Shown piece after piece: positions 36,948-46,218 of a DNA stretch of 64,000 bases. The position numbers and the translations under genes were made by a program. The DNA comes from Actinacidiphila sp965342175. Lineage in GTDB: Bacteria; Actinomycetota; Actinomycetes; Streptomycetales; Streptomycetaceae. The stretch is taken from contig NZ_CBDRBL010000028.1 of NCBI RefSeq assembly GCF_965342175.1, positions 12,216-76,215 of the forward strand, read 5' to 3'. The first letter of the stretch is position 1. Each line of letters begins with the position of its first letter. The notes beneath the pieces are model-generated. The model was not told the origin of the DNA, ran no database searches, and saw nothing but the letters and a program-made list of their open reading frames with translations.

Positions 36948-37239
36948 TGTGCCTGGCGGTACCCGGCAAGGTGCTGGAGATCGAGGATCGTGACGGCACC
37001 AGGATGGCGACCGTCGACTTCGGCGGCGTGGTGAAGGACGTGTGCCTGGAGTACCTGCCCGACCTGCGGGTCGGCGAGTACGCCATCGTCCACGTCGGCT
37101 TCGCGCTGCAGCGGCTCGACGAGGAGTCGGCGCGGCAGACGCTCGCCCTCTTCGGCGATCTCGGGCTGCTGGAGGAGGAGTTCGGCGACGCCTGGCAGCA
37201 GGCGTCGGCCGAGGCGGGAACGACGGCGGAGGCGGAGCG

Positions 37240-37243
<4 letters not shown>
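36947..37243 (+). CDS. hypC: HypC, iron-carrying hydrogenase chaperone
   Basis: 98 residues starting MCLAVPGKVLEIE; the N-terminal cysteine (exposed after Met removal) binds the Fe(CN)2CO unit with HypD. The beta-barrel region has VDFGGVVKDVCLEYLPDL and the C-terminal helix lies at LQRLDEESARQTL. The ATG overlaps the hypF stop; its own stop overlaps the hypD GTG. Confidence 0.95.
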
Positions 37244-38356
<1,113 letters not shown>

Positions 38357-38364
<8 letters not shown>

Positions 38365-39442
38365 CAGCGTCGACATCGCGAGGACCCCCGCGGCCCCGGA
38401 CTTCTCCGGCTGGACCTGCCCGGTGCCGCTGCGCGACCAGCCGCGGGTGGTGATGGGCCACGGCGGCGGGGGCGTGCTGTCTGCGGAACTCGTTCGGCAC
38501 GTCTTCGCCCCGGCCTTCGGCGGCGAGGCGCTGTCGGCGCTCGCCGACTCGGCGACCGTGACGCTGGGCGGGGCCCGGATCGCGTTCTCCACCGACTCGT
38601 ACGTGGTGCGGCCACTGTTCTTCCCCGGCGGCAGCATCGGCGACCTCGCCGTCAACGGCACCGTCAACGACCTGGCCATGAGCGGGGCCAGGGCCGCTTT
38701 CCTCTCCTGCGGCTTCATCCTGGAGGAGGGCGTGGAGATGCCGGTGGTGGCCCGGGTCGCCGAGGCGCTCGGCGCGGCCGCGCGCACCGCGGGGGTGGAG
38801 GTCGTCACCGGGGACACCAAGGTGGTCGAGGCCGGTCACGGGGACGGGTTGTACATCAACACCGCGGGCATCGGGCTGGTCCCCGAGGGGGTCGACATCC
38901 GTCCGCAGCGGGCCGCGCCGGGTGACGTCGTCATCGTCAGCGGGGAAATCGGGGCGCACGGCGTCGCCGTGATGAGTGTGCGCGAGGGCCTGGAGTTCGG
39001 GGTCGAGATCACGAGCGACACGGCGGCGCTCGGCGGCCTGGTCGAGGCGGTGCTGCGCGTCACGAAGGACGTGCACGTGCTGCGTGACCCCACGCGCGGC
39101 GGTCTCGCCGCCGCCCTGAACGAGATCGCGGCCGCCTCGGGCGTCGGCGTGGCCCTGCAGGAGCGGGCGGTGCCCGTGCCGCCCGCGGTCGCCAACGCCT
39201 GCGCGGTGCTGGGTCTGGACCCGATGTACGTCGCGAACGAGGGCAGGCTCGTGGCCTTCGTGCCCCGCGCGGTGGCCGACGAGGTGCTGGCCGCGATGCG
39301 CGCGCACCCCCTGGGGGCCGACGCGACCGTCATCGGCGAGTGCGTGGCGGAGCACGCGGGCATGGTCGTCGCCCGTACGGGCCTGGGCGGGACGCGCGTG
39401 GTGGACCTGCCGCTGGGCGAGCAGCTGCCCCGTATCTGCTGA
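38357..39442 (+). CDS. hypE: HypE, thiocarboxamide dehydratase
   Basis: 361 residues, PurM-like. MGHGGGGVLS begins the ATP site, STDSYVV and DLAVNGTVNDLAM follow, and the protein ends PRIC, the C-terminal cysteine that accepts carbamoyl and becomes thiocyanate. TTG 38357 is chosen because GGAGG lies upstream and no other start fits. It is the last gene of the island, followed by a strong hairpin at 39466-39500. Confidence 0.95.
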
Positions 39443-39465
39443 CGCTCCCGCCACGCGGGCACCCT

Positions 39466-39500
39466 GGCCGGGCGGGGGCGGGTGCCGTCCCCGCCCGGCC
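39466..39500 (+). terminator. Terminator of the hydrogenase operon
   Basis: Twelve-base perfect arms GGCCGGGCGGGG (39466-39477) and CCCCGCCCGGCC (39489-39500) with an 11-base loop. The region up to 39515 includes TTTT. It lies 24 bases after hypE. Confidence 0.8.
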
Positions 39501-40397
39501 CTCCCCTGCGTTTTGTGTTGCCGGGTCGTCGCGGGCTCCTCGCGCCGCCGGAGACCGGGGGAACCGGGTGGTCTCCCTTGCCGACGGCCGCCCCTCCCCC
39601 AACGGGACGCCGGCCATCGCGACAGGCCCCGAGGGCGCCCACCGCCCCTCGGGCACGATCTCGCCGGTGCGCGCGCTGAGGGCCGCGGGGACTCCGTGCG
39701 CCTGAGGAAGGCACTGCTCCGGACCGGGGGCCCGATGGCCGGCGGAGCGGGCGGCCTGAGCCGCGGATCGCGGCACGGCACGTTCCTTGGGGATCGCCGT
39801 GGTCCTCGTCGCCGCGCCCTCGCCCCGCCCCGATGCGGAACAACTCCGGCTTGCCGTCATGGTGTTGAGCGGGTTCCGCATGGCGATCAACGGCGTGGAC
39901 AGTGGGTTCCGAAGGGTCAGCCGGGGCGTCCGCGCCGTCGGGGACGTATCCCAGGGGCCCCACGAGAACGGCGGCAGCGGAGGGGGACCGGGTAGCCGGA
40001 CCGAAGCGACCGGGCGGGCGGCGTCCGTCCCGGCGACGCCCTCGGCGCACGCGCGCCGCGCGCCGCACCCGCGCGGCACGGGAGGCATGCGGTGGGACGG
40101 CGCGGCGGGGGCGACGGGTCGGCCGACACGCTCGTGACTGTGCGTCAGTCCTTCGTCGTCGCGGATCTGGCACCGCGTCACCTGTACGCCGGAAGCCCCC
40201 GCTTGCTTGCCGGCGATGCCCAGGCACGCGTGTGACCTGGAGGGACGCGCGGCGCCGGCAGGCACGCTCGGCTGTGCGGGTGGGATACGGCGTCGTCCTC
40301 GAGTGGCGCGCAGAGCGGGCCGCTGTTTTGCTCCGCGTGAGCCGCCCGTCAACGGGACGGCTCTTCTCTCCCACTGTTTCGACTCGGAGGCTGCCTC
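39501..40397. other. Long intergenic region without a supported gene
   Basis: About 900 bases. Translations are low-complexity except a short plus-strand stretch at about 39787-39915 (IAVVLVAAPSPRPDAEQLRL and VMVLSGFRMAING), which has no ribosome site or known match and may be debris. The promoter of the secreted protein gene should be at the right end. Confidence 0.4.
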
Positions 40398-40859
40398 ATG
40401 CCTACAACACGCGTTCTTGGCGGTGTCGCCATGGCCGCGGCCCTCATCGGTGTCACTGTTCCCTCTGCTTCCGCCAGCGACATCTCCGATGCGTGGGTCA
40501 CCCCCTACTACGCCGTCCCCGGCATGCGGCTGACCGTCACGACCACGGCCTGCGGTCGCGACGCCAACTACTCCAAGGGCCAGTCCGAAGCCGGCGGCCA
40601 GGTCAACCTGCTGCCCCTGGGCAGGAGCGGCCTGCTGGCGGGCAGCTTCCGCGTGCCGAAGAACACCCGGCCCGGCTGGTACACCGTGACGGTGCGGTGC
40701 CCGCCGCGCATCCAGACCAAGGCGTCCTTCCGCGTGGTCGGCGGATTCGGGCGCGGATTCTCCGGCCTGGACCGCGGCTTCTCGGGTTCGGGCCGAGGCT
40801 TTTCCGGCCTCGACTGCGACGACTTCGGCCTTGCCGGCCGGCGGTCCGGCGGTCGCTGA
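40398..40859 (+). CDS. Small secreted protein with Gly-Phe-Ser repeats
   Basis: 153 residues. A signal peptide is evident (MPTTRVLGGVAMAAALIGV, then VPSASAS with a likely cleavage after ASA). The mature part is beta-rich, with YYAVPGMRLTVTTTACGRD and RPGWYTVTVRCPP containing two cysteines that could pair. The C-terminus repeats a GRGFSGL/S-type unit three to four times and ends in an Arg/Gly tail. GGAGG is upstream at 40386-40390. The function is unknown; an extracellular structural or binding role is possible. Confidence 0.82.
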   Translation: MPTTRVLGGVAMAAALIGVTVPSASASDISDAWVTPYYAVPGMRLTVTTTACGRDANYSKGQSEAGGQVNLLPLGRSGLLAGSFRVPKNTRPGWYTVTVRCPPRIQTKASFRVVGGFGRGFSGLDRGFSGSGRGFSGLDCDDFGLAGRRSGGR

Positions 40860-40882
40860 TCAAGGGGCCCGGCTCTTCGGAT

Positions 40883-40931
40883 CGCCGCCCCGGCCGCCGC
40901 GCACCCAGACGGTGGCGCGGCCGGGGCGGCG
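40883..40931 (+). terminator. Strong hairpin after the secreted protein gene
   Basis: Fourteen-base perfect arms (40883-40896 and 40918-40931) with an inner smaller stem, 24 bases after the stop at 40859. Confidence 0.75.
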
Positions 40932-41079
40932 GGGCCCGCGCGGACACCCCGCACCGACATCTTTCACGCTTCCAGGTGGCGATCGGCGTCCGGACGGATG
41001 AATGTGGAGGAAAGAGGGGGCGCGCGGCCCGCGAGGCGGCCCGCCGCGGTCGTGGCGGCGCGTGAACGAGGAGACGGAC

Positions 41080-41541
41080 ATGCGAGAGAACGAGATGGGT
41101 GACGAGGTCTACCAGCCGGACGGGTCAGAGGTCCAGGACGACGCCGGGCTGCTGGAACCTGAGGACACCCTGGACTACCACGGTGTCGACCAGATACTCG
41201 ACGAGGGCTACTCACCGCCGGAGCGGCCCTGGGCGGTGAACAAGCCCGCCACCACAGCGGCGGGCCGCCTGCGGGGCGAGACACTCGACGAACGCCTGGC
41301 CGAGGAACTCCCGGACCTGCCGATCCCCGACGGCGACGGCATCGGGGACACCTGGGACACCGACGGGGAGCTGATCGACGGCGAGGTCGGCGGGCCCCGC
41401 GCCGGGCGGCTGCTCGCCCCCGACGAGGGGACCCACTACGACACCGAAGGGCTGGTCGCCCAGGACATCGGCATCGACGGGGCGGCCGCCTCCGCCGAAG
41501 AGGCCGCGATGCACCTCCTCCCGGAGTCCGAGGACTACTGA
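41080..41541 (+). CDS. DUF5709 protein
   Basis: 153 residues, strongly acidic. EDTLDYHGVDQILDEGYSPP and RPWAVNKP are typical of this small actinobacterial family, as is GETLDERLAEELPD; the tail is Ala/Glu rich. No enzyme motif or membrane part is present. GAGGAG lies 7-12 bases before ATG 41080. Its function is unknown. It converges with the MFS gene and a duplicated piece of that gene. Confidence 0.82.
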   Translation: MRENEMGDEVYQPDGSEVQDDAGLLEPEDTLDYHGVDQILDEGYSPPERPWAVNKPATTAAGRLRGETLDERLAEELPDLPIPDGDGIGDTWDTDGELIDGEVGGPRAGRLLAPDEGTHYDTEGLVAQDIGIDGAAASAEEAAMHLLPESEDY

Positions 41542-41564
41542 CCCCGTCCCGTCCAGGCAGCGCA

Positions 41565-42008
41565 CCGCTCACCCGACCTCAGGGCCGCCCTCCCCCGCAC
41601 CGCTCCCACCGCCCGGCGCCTTCCCCCGCGCGGGCGGCGTTCCACGCACGGGCACCTCACCGCTCTCCAACGGCGGCCCGTCGATCGCGCAGTAGTGCCT
41701 GCACTCCGGGACCGGCTCCGCCGGCTCCCCTGGCGTCTCACGCAGCACATCCGACCCGGAGACCGACCAGGCCGATCCCGGTGGTCTCGCCGGAGAGCCC
41801 GCTCACCCGACCTCAGGGCCGCCCTTCCCCGCACCGCTCCCACCGCCCGGCGCCTTCCCCCGCGCGGGCGGCGTTCCACGCACGGGCGCCTCACCGCTCT
41901 CCAACGGCGGCCCGTCGATCGCGCAGTAGTGCCTGCACTCCGGGACCGGCTCCGCCGGCTCCCCTGGCGTCTCACGCAGCACGTCGGAGCGGATGCCGAA
42001 CCAGGCCA
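41565..42008. repeat. Tandem duplication (234-base period) of the MFS gene end
   Basis: Bases 41565-41774 and 41799-42008 match at a constant offset of 234, almost perfectly over the first 185 bases and less well at the end. The period is 78 codons, so the left copy is an extra, in-register copy of the last part of the MFS gene including its stop codon. The left copy lies outside the gene and is non-coding relic. Confidence 0.9.
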
Positions 42009-43395
42009 GCAGCGCGCCCACCACCAGCATCCCGGCGCAGATCACGACGGCGACACGGAAGCCGCGGCCGAAGGCGGCAGGGTCCCGGTAGTCGTCGCCG
42101 GAGAGTCCGGCCAGCAGCGGCAGGGCCGCCACCGCGAGCAGGCCCGCCGCCCGCGCCACGGCGTTGTTCACCCCGGACGCCGTGCCCGCGAGCCGGACGT
42201 CGGCCGCGCCGAGGACGGTGGCGGTCAAAGGGGCGACGGTGGCCGTCAGGCCCAGGGCGAAGACGCACACTGCGGGCAGGACGTCGGCGGCGTAGGAGGT
42301 GTCGGCGCCGATCCGCAGCATCAGCAGCAGGCCGACAGCGGAGACCGCCGGGCCCACCGTCATGGGGATGCGAGGACCGATGCGCTCGGCAAGTCGGCCC
42401 GCACGCTCGGACAGCGCCAGCATGATGACCGTGATAGGCAGCAGCGCCGTCCCGGAGGCCAGCGGGGAGTAACGGGCCTGCGTCTGCAGCTCCAGCACCA
42501 GGAAGAAGAACAGGCCGCCCAGTGCCGCGTAGACCGCGAAGGTGACCAGGTTCGCCGCGGTGAACTGGCGGTTCGCGAACAGGCTCGGCGGCAGCATCGG
42601 GTGCGGGCTGCGCCGCTCGGTCACCACGAATCCGGCGAACGCCGCCAGGCCCACGGTGGCGGCGACGGACACGGCCGCGACGTCCGGGTGGCTGCCGCCC
42701 GCGGCGATCAGGGCGTAGGTGACTCCCGCGAGCCCGACCGCTCCGAGCACGGCGCCGGCCGCGTCGAATCCACCGGTGGCGCACTCGTCGCGGCTCTCGG
42801 GGACGTGGCGGGCGGCGACGGCGACGACCAGGGCCGCCAGCGGGAGGTTGATGAAGAACACCCAGCGCCAGCTGACGGCGTCGACCAGCCACCCGCCGAG
42901 CAGCGGCCCCAGCGCCCCCGCGATGCCGCCCAGGCCCGACCACACGCCGATCGCGCGAGCCCGGTCCTGGGGCGCGAAGGACGCCTGGATCAGCGCCAGC
43001 GAGCCGGGGGTGAGCAGCGCCCCGCCGACGCCCTGCAGCGCGCGGGCGCCGATCAGCACCTCGATACCGGGCGCGACACCGCACAGCAGCGACGCCAGCG
43101 CGAACCACACGGTGCCGACGATGAAGAGCCTGCGCCGCCCGAAGCGGTCGCCGAGCGAGCCGCCGAGCAGGATGAGGGCGGCGAGGGTGAGGGTGTAGGC
43201 GTTGATCGTCCACTGGAGGCCGGCGAGAGTGGCGCCGAGATCCTTGCCGATCGTCGGGAGGGCGACGTTGACGACGGTGCTGTCCAGGAGCGTCATGCCC
43301 GATCCCAGGACGACCGCCACGAGGACCCAGCGTCCCTCCGCCCCGCCCAGCGTCAGCGTCCCGGTCCGGCCCGCTGTGTTCGCGGCCTCTGTCAT
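41803..43395 (-). CDS. DHA2-type MFS drug transporter
   Basis: 530 residues with about 14 hydrophobic spans. LDSTVVNVALPTIGKDLGA marks helix 1, GGSLGDRFGRRRLF the signature loop, and ALQGVGGALLTPGSLALI the antiporter motif C region, all typical of EmrB/QacA-type proton-coupled exporters. The C-terminal tail (PVPECRHYCAIDGPPLESGE and a Gly/Pro-rich end) is hydrophilic and duplicated downstream. ATG 43395 is preferred because GGAGG lies at suitable spacing; ATG 43410 would add five residues. Confidence 0.92.
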   Translation of the reverse strand: MTEAANTAGRTGTLTLGGAEGRWVLVAVVLGSGMTLLDSTVVNVALPTIGKDLGATLAGLQWTINAYTLTLAALILLGGSLGDRFGRRRLFIVGTVWFALASLLCGVAPGIEVLIGARALQGVGGALLTPGSLALIQASFAPQDRARAIGVWSGLGGIAGALGPLLGGWLVDAVSWRWVFFINLPLAALVVAVAARHVPESRDECATGGFDAAGAVLGAVGLAGVTYALIAAGGSHPDVAAVSVAATVGLAAFAGFVVTERRSPHPMLPPSLFANRQFTAANLVTFAVYAALGGLFFFLVLELQTQARYSPLASGTALLPITVIMLALSERAGRLAERIGPRIPMTVGPAVSAVGLLLMLRIGADTSYAADVLPAVCVFALGLTATVAPLTATVLGAADVRLAGTASGVNNAVARAAGLLAVAALPLLAGLSGDDYRDPAAFGRGFRVAVVICAGMLVVGALLAWFGIRSDVLRETPGEPAEPVPECRHYCAIDGPPLESGEAPVRGTPPARGKAPGGGSGAGKGGPEVG

Positions 43396-43544
43396 CGCAG
43401 CCTCCGCCATCCCCGCCGTGACCCGCGGTCCTCACCGAATCTACCCCGGGGGCACGGCGGTCGCGTGGGGGTGCGAAGCGTCCGTGGCACGGCGTCGTCG
43501 CAGGCCCGTCGCGCCCTTCGGCCGGAGGACGGCGCGGCTTCACC

Positions 43545-43706
43545 GGACCGGTGTCGCACGCCGCTCCGGTGCCCCCGGGCAGGGCGCCGCACGGGTGCGA
43601 GAAGTCGTCCAGGCACCCGCGCACGGGATACGCGCCGCGGCGCCGTCGCCCACAGGACGCGCGCGGTGGACCGGTGTCGCACGCCGCTCCGGTGCTTCCG
43701 GGCAGA
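43545..43706. repeat. Pair of 38-39-base direct repeats
   Basis: GGACCGGTGTCGCACGCCGC plus about 18 further bases occurs at 43545-43583 and again at 43668-43706 with two mismatches. The pair lies between the divergently placed MFS and GAF/SpoIIE genes. Confidence 0.8.
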
Positions 43707-43715
43707 CGGGCGCGT

Positions 43716-43741
43716 AGGGTGACGTGACAGGGTGACGTGAC
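43716..43741. repeat. Perfect 13-base tandem repeat upstream of the phosphatase gene
   Basis: AGGGTGACGTGAC occurs twice head to tail, 33 bases before the GAF/SpoIIE start codon. It could be a regulator binding site. Confidence 0.75.
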
Positions 43742-43773
43742 GACGGCGCCCGTCGGCGCCGGGAGGAAGCACC

Positions 43774-45093
43774 ATGGCGCACAGCCGGCGGCACAGGCGG
43801 GGGCGTGGCCAGGCCGAGCACGGCGTGGCCGTGCGGGTGCCGCAGCGCGCCCTGGACCGGTGCCGGCTGCGGCACCTGCTGGACGCCGTCGGTGCGGTCA
43901 GCGCCGACCTGGACACCCGAACGGTGCTGCAGCGCATCGTGGAAGCCGCCACAGACCTGGTCGCCGCGCGCTACGGGGCGCTGGGGGTGCTCTCCGAGAG
44001 CGGCGAGGTCGTCGACCTGATCACCGTGGGCGTCGACGACCCGCGGGCGTGCGCCGCCATGGGTCTGCCGCAGGGTCACGGGCTGCTGCACACGATGGTG
44101 GACGAGCAGCAGCCGCTGCGGGTGGCGGATGTGGCCGCGGATCCTCGCGCGGCCGGCTTTCCGTCAGGGCATCCGGTCATGGGGACGCTGCTGGGCGTCC
44201 CGCTCATCGTGCGCGGCACGGTCTACGGCGATCTCTATGTCGCCGACAAGCTCGACGGCAGGCCCTTCGACGATGACGACGACGGTCTGCTGACGGCTCT
44301 GGCCTGTACCGCGGGCGTCATCCTCGAGAACGCCCGCCTGTACGAACGGCTCAAACGCGCTGCCGAGCACTTCCAGCACCGCATGCTGCCCGTCCTGCCC
44401 GACCTCTCCCCGCTCAGCGCCGCCGCGCGCTACGAGCCGGCGTCCGAGCTGCCGAAGCTGGGCGGGGACTGGTACGACGCCGTGGTCCTGCCGGACGGCG
44501 CGGTCTGCGTCGTGGTCGGTGACGTGACCGGCCACGACATCGAGGCCGCCTTGGTGATGGGTCAGATCCGCAGCATGCTGAGGGCGATCGTCCTGGACCG
44601 GGGCGGCCCGCCCGGACTGATCGTGTCCCGGCTGGACCGCGCGTTGACGATGTTCGCCGAGTCACCCACGGCCACCCTGGTCCTCGGTCGCATCGAGCGC
44701 GGCCGCGGCGGGGGCGGGGAGTCCACCTTCAGCTGGAGCAACGCCGGGCACCTGCCGCCGCTGCTGGTCGGCGCGGACCGCAGCACGCGCTATCTGGCGC
44801 CCGCCCGGCACGGGATCCCGGTGGGCATCGACGCGTCGGTCTCCCGGTACAGCCATGAACGCGTCCTGCCGCCCGGCAGCACCCTGCTGCTGTTCACCGA
44901 CGGACTGGTCGAGCGCCGCGACCAGGACATCGACACCGGCCTGGCCGACCTCGCCGAGCAGGCCGCCCGCCTGGCCACGGCACCGCTGGAGGAACTCTGC
45001 GACAGCGTGCTGGGCCGCAGCAGTCAGGCGCGCGGTGACGATGTCGCCCTGCTGGCTCTGCGCACGCCCGCGGGCGACGGCCCGGCACGGTGA
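43774..45093 (+). CDS. GAF-SpoIIE (PP2C) phosphatase
   Basis: 439 residues. A GAF domain occupies about 30-190 (DTRTVLQRIVEAATDLVAAR, then RYGALGVLSE and LGVPLIVRGTVYGDLYVADK). The SpoIIE/PP2C domain follows (about 215-430) with metal aspartates in LGGDWYDAVVL, VGDVTGHDIEAAL, FTDGLVERR and a terminal DDVALL. Such enzymes dephosphorylate STAS anti-anti-sigma factors. The convergent STAS gene 63 bases downstream is the obvious candidate substrate. GGAGGAAG precedes the ATG. Confidence 0.93.
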   Translation: MAHSRRHRRGRGQAEHGVAVRVPQRALDRCRLRHLLDAVGAVSADLDTRTVLQRIVEAATDLVAARYGALGVLSESGEVVDLITVGVDDPRACAAMGLPQGHGLLHTMVDEQQPLRVADVAADPRAAGFPSGHPVMGTLLGVPLIVRGTVYGDLYVADKLDGRPFDDDDDGLLTALACTAGVILENARLYERLKRAAEHFQHRMLPVLPDLSPLSAAARYEPASELPKLGGDWYDAVVLPDGAVCVVVGDVTGHDIEAALVMGQIRSMLRAIVLDRGGPPGLIVSRLDRALTMFAESPTATLVLGRIERGRGGGGESTFSWSNAGHLPPLLVGADRSTRYLAPARHGIPVGIDASVSRYSHERVLPPGSTLLLFTDGLVERRDQDIDTGLADLAEQAARLATAPLEELCDSVLGRSSQARGDDVALLALRTPAGDGPAR

Positions 45094-45156
45094 GACGGGC
45101 GCTTCACCCTTGCCGGGCACACGGTTCCACACGCAGCGACAAGGCGCCGACGGGCC

Positions 45157-45564
45157 TCAGCCCGAGGTCGGATGCGGCCAGTTCGCGAGGCTGCCGGGCG
45201 AGGGGGCGGACTGCGTCGCATCGGCAGCCGTGGGATAGATCTCGTAGCTCTCGCGCATGCCGGTGAGTTCGAGGATGCGCAGCAGCCTGCTCGAGACGGA
45301 CGCCATGCACAGCGAGCCGTCGAGTTCCCGCACACGTTTGGTGATCGCCACGATCACGCCGAGCCCCATCGAGTCCATGAACGTCACGAAACCCAGGTCC
45401 AGGACGAAGTGGCGGCGTCCCTCGACGAGAAGCCCGAGCACCGCTTCGCGGATCATCGGGGCGGTGTGCGCGTCCACGTCGCCGTCGACCTCGACCACGG
45501 TCCAGCCGTTGACGACGTCATAGCTCACCATCATGCTCTCGTGCCGGACGATGTTCGTTCGCAT
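45157..45564 (-). CDS. STAS-domain anti-anti-sigma factor
   Basis: 135 residues. VVEVDGDVDAHTAPMIREAV and FVLDLGFVTFMDSMGLGVIV are the STAS core, with the phosphorylatable serine in FMDSMGLG. It would bind an anti-sigma kinase when unphosphorylated. The GAF/SpoIIE phosphatase faces it, and a RsbW-like ATPase lies at 49062-49499. GAGGGA precedes the ATG. A three-copy 15-base repeat in the leader may affect expression. Confidence 0.93.
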   Translation of the reverse strand: MRTNIVRHESMMVSYDVVNGWTVVEVDGDVDAHTAPMIREAVLGLLVEGRRHFVLDLGFVTFMDSMGLGVIVAITKRVRELDGSLCMASVSSRLLRILELTGMRESYEIYPTAADATQSAPSPGSLANWPHPTSG

Positions 45565-45577
45565 GGTCGTCCCTCGT

Positions 45578-45622
45578 CACTTCTTCGGACGGCACTTCTC
45601 CGGACGGCACTTCTTCGGACGC
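45578..45622 (-). repeat. Three 15-base tandem repeats in the STAS gene leader
   Basis: CACTTCTTCGGACGG, CACTTCTCCGGACGG and CACTTCTTCGGACGC follow each other, ending 13 bases upstream of the STAS start codon. The remainder of the gap to 45881 shows nothing. Confidence 0.85.
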
Positions 45623-45881
45623 CGCGGGACCCCTGAGAGGGTTATGCCCGGAGTCGTCGGTTCACACCCGGACGCATGCGGCGAACGCGGATCCGCGGCG
45701 CCCCGCGGACCGGCGCGGACTCCAGCGCCGCGTTCGCTCGCGGCACTGTCCGCCGGACGGGACGGCGCGCGAACCCCGTGTGCCGTCCCCGCAGTTCGGA
45801 CAAGGCAGGGGCTGAGCGGGGGGCGGCCGTGCCGGCCTCGACCGCGCCGCGCGTCTCGCCCGTCACCAGGGGCGGGAGATG

Positions 45882-46079
45882 TCAGGTCCTGGGGCCCTCG
45901 TAGACGTCGTCGCTGCGGCCCTCGGCGAACTCCCACCACGACAGCGGCAGCCAGTCGCCGTTCACGAAGGCGTCCACGGAGGAACCGAGCCCGCTGATGG
46001 CCACGCGCGTGCCGACCGGGTACACCCTGCCGGACAGGCCGGGCACGGGGACGAGGAGCGTTCCTGAGCGCTGGGCCAT
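45882..46079 (-). CDS. Small hypothetical protein
   Basis: 65 residues: MAQRSGTLLVPVPGLSGRVY, then PVGTRVAISGLGSSVDAFVN and DWLPLSWWEFAEG. It looks like a compact beta-barrel (SH3-like) protein, without membrane or signal parts. AAAGG is eight bases before the ATG. I do not recognise the family. It is divergent from the formaldehyde dehydrogenase-like gene, and the 140 bases between hold AAGCC-TAGCT-GGCTT (46128-46142), a possible operator. Confidence 0.65.
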   Translation of the reverse strand: MAQRSGTLLVPVPGLSGRVYPVGTRVAISGLGSSVDAFVNGDWLPLSWWEFAEGRSDDVYEGPRT

Positions 46080-46218
46080 TGTTCCCGCCTTTCTCCGCGG
46101 TCAACCGCAATTCGACACATTTACCTGAAGCCTAGCTGGCTTGTCTCGTTCTGCCCAAGGAGGCAGCATGAGAAATAGGTCACGCAAGCCATGAACGACA
46201 CCAATCGGAGGTGTCCAC

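Noticed and set aside
39787..40137. Possible small protein MGIAVVLVAAPSPRPDAEQL
   Set aside because: It has no Shine-Dalgarno site, the C-terminal half is Arg/Gly-rich and there is no supporting context.
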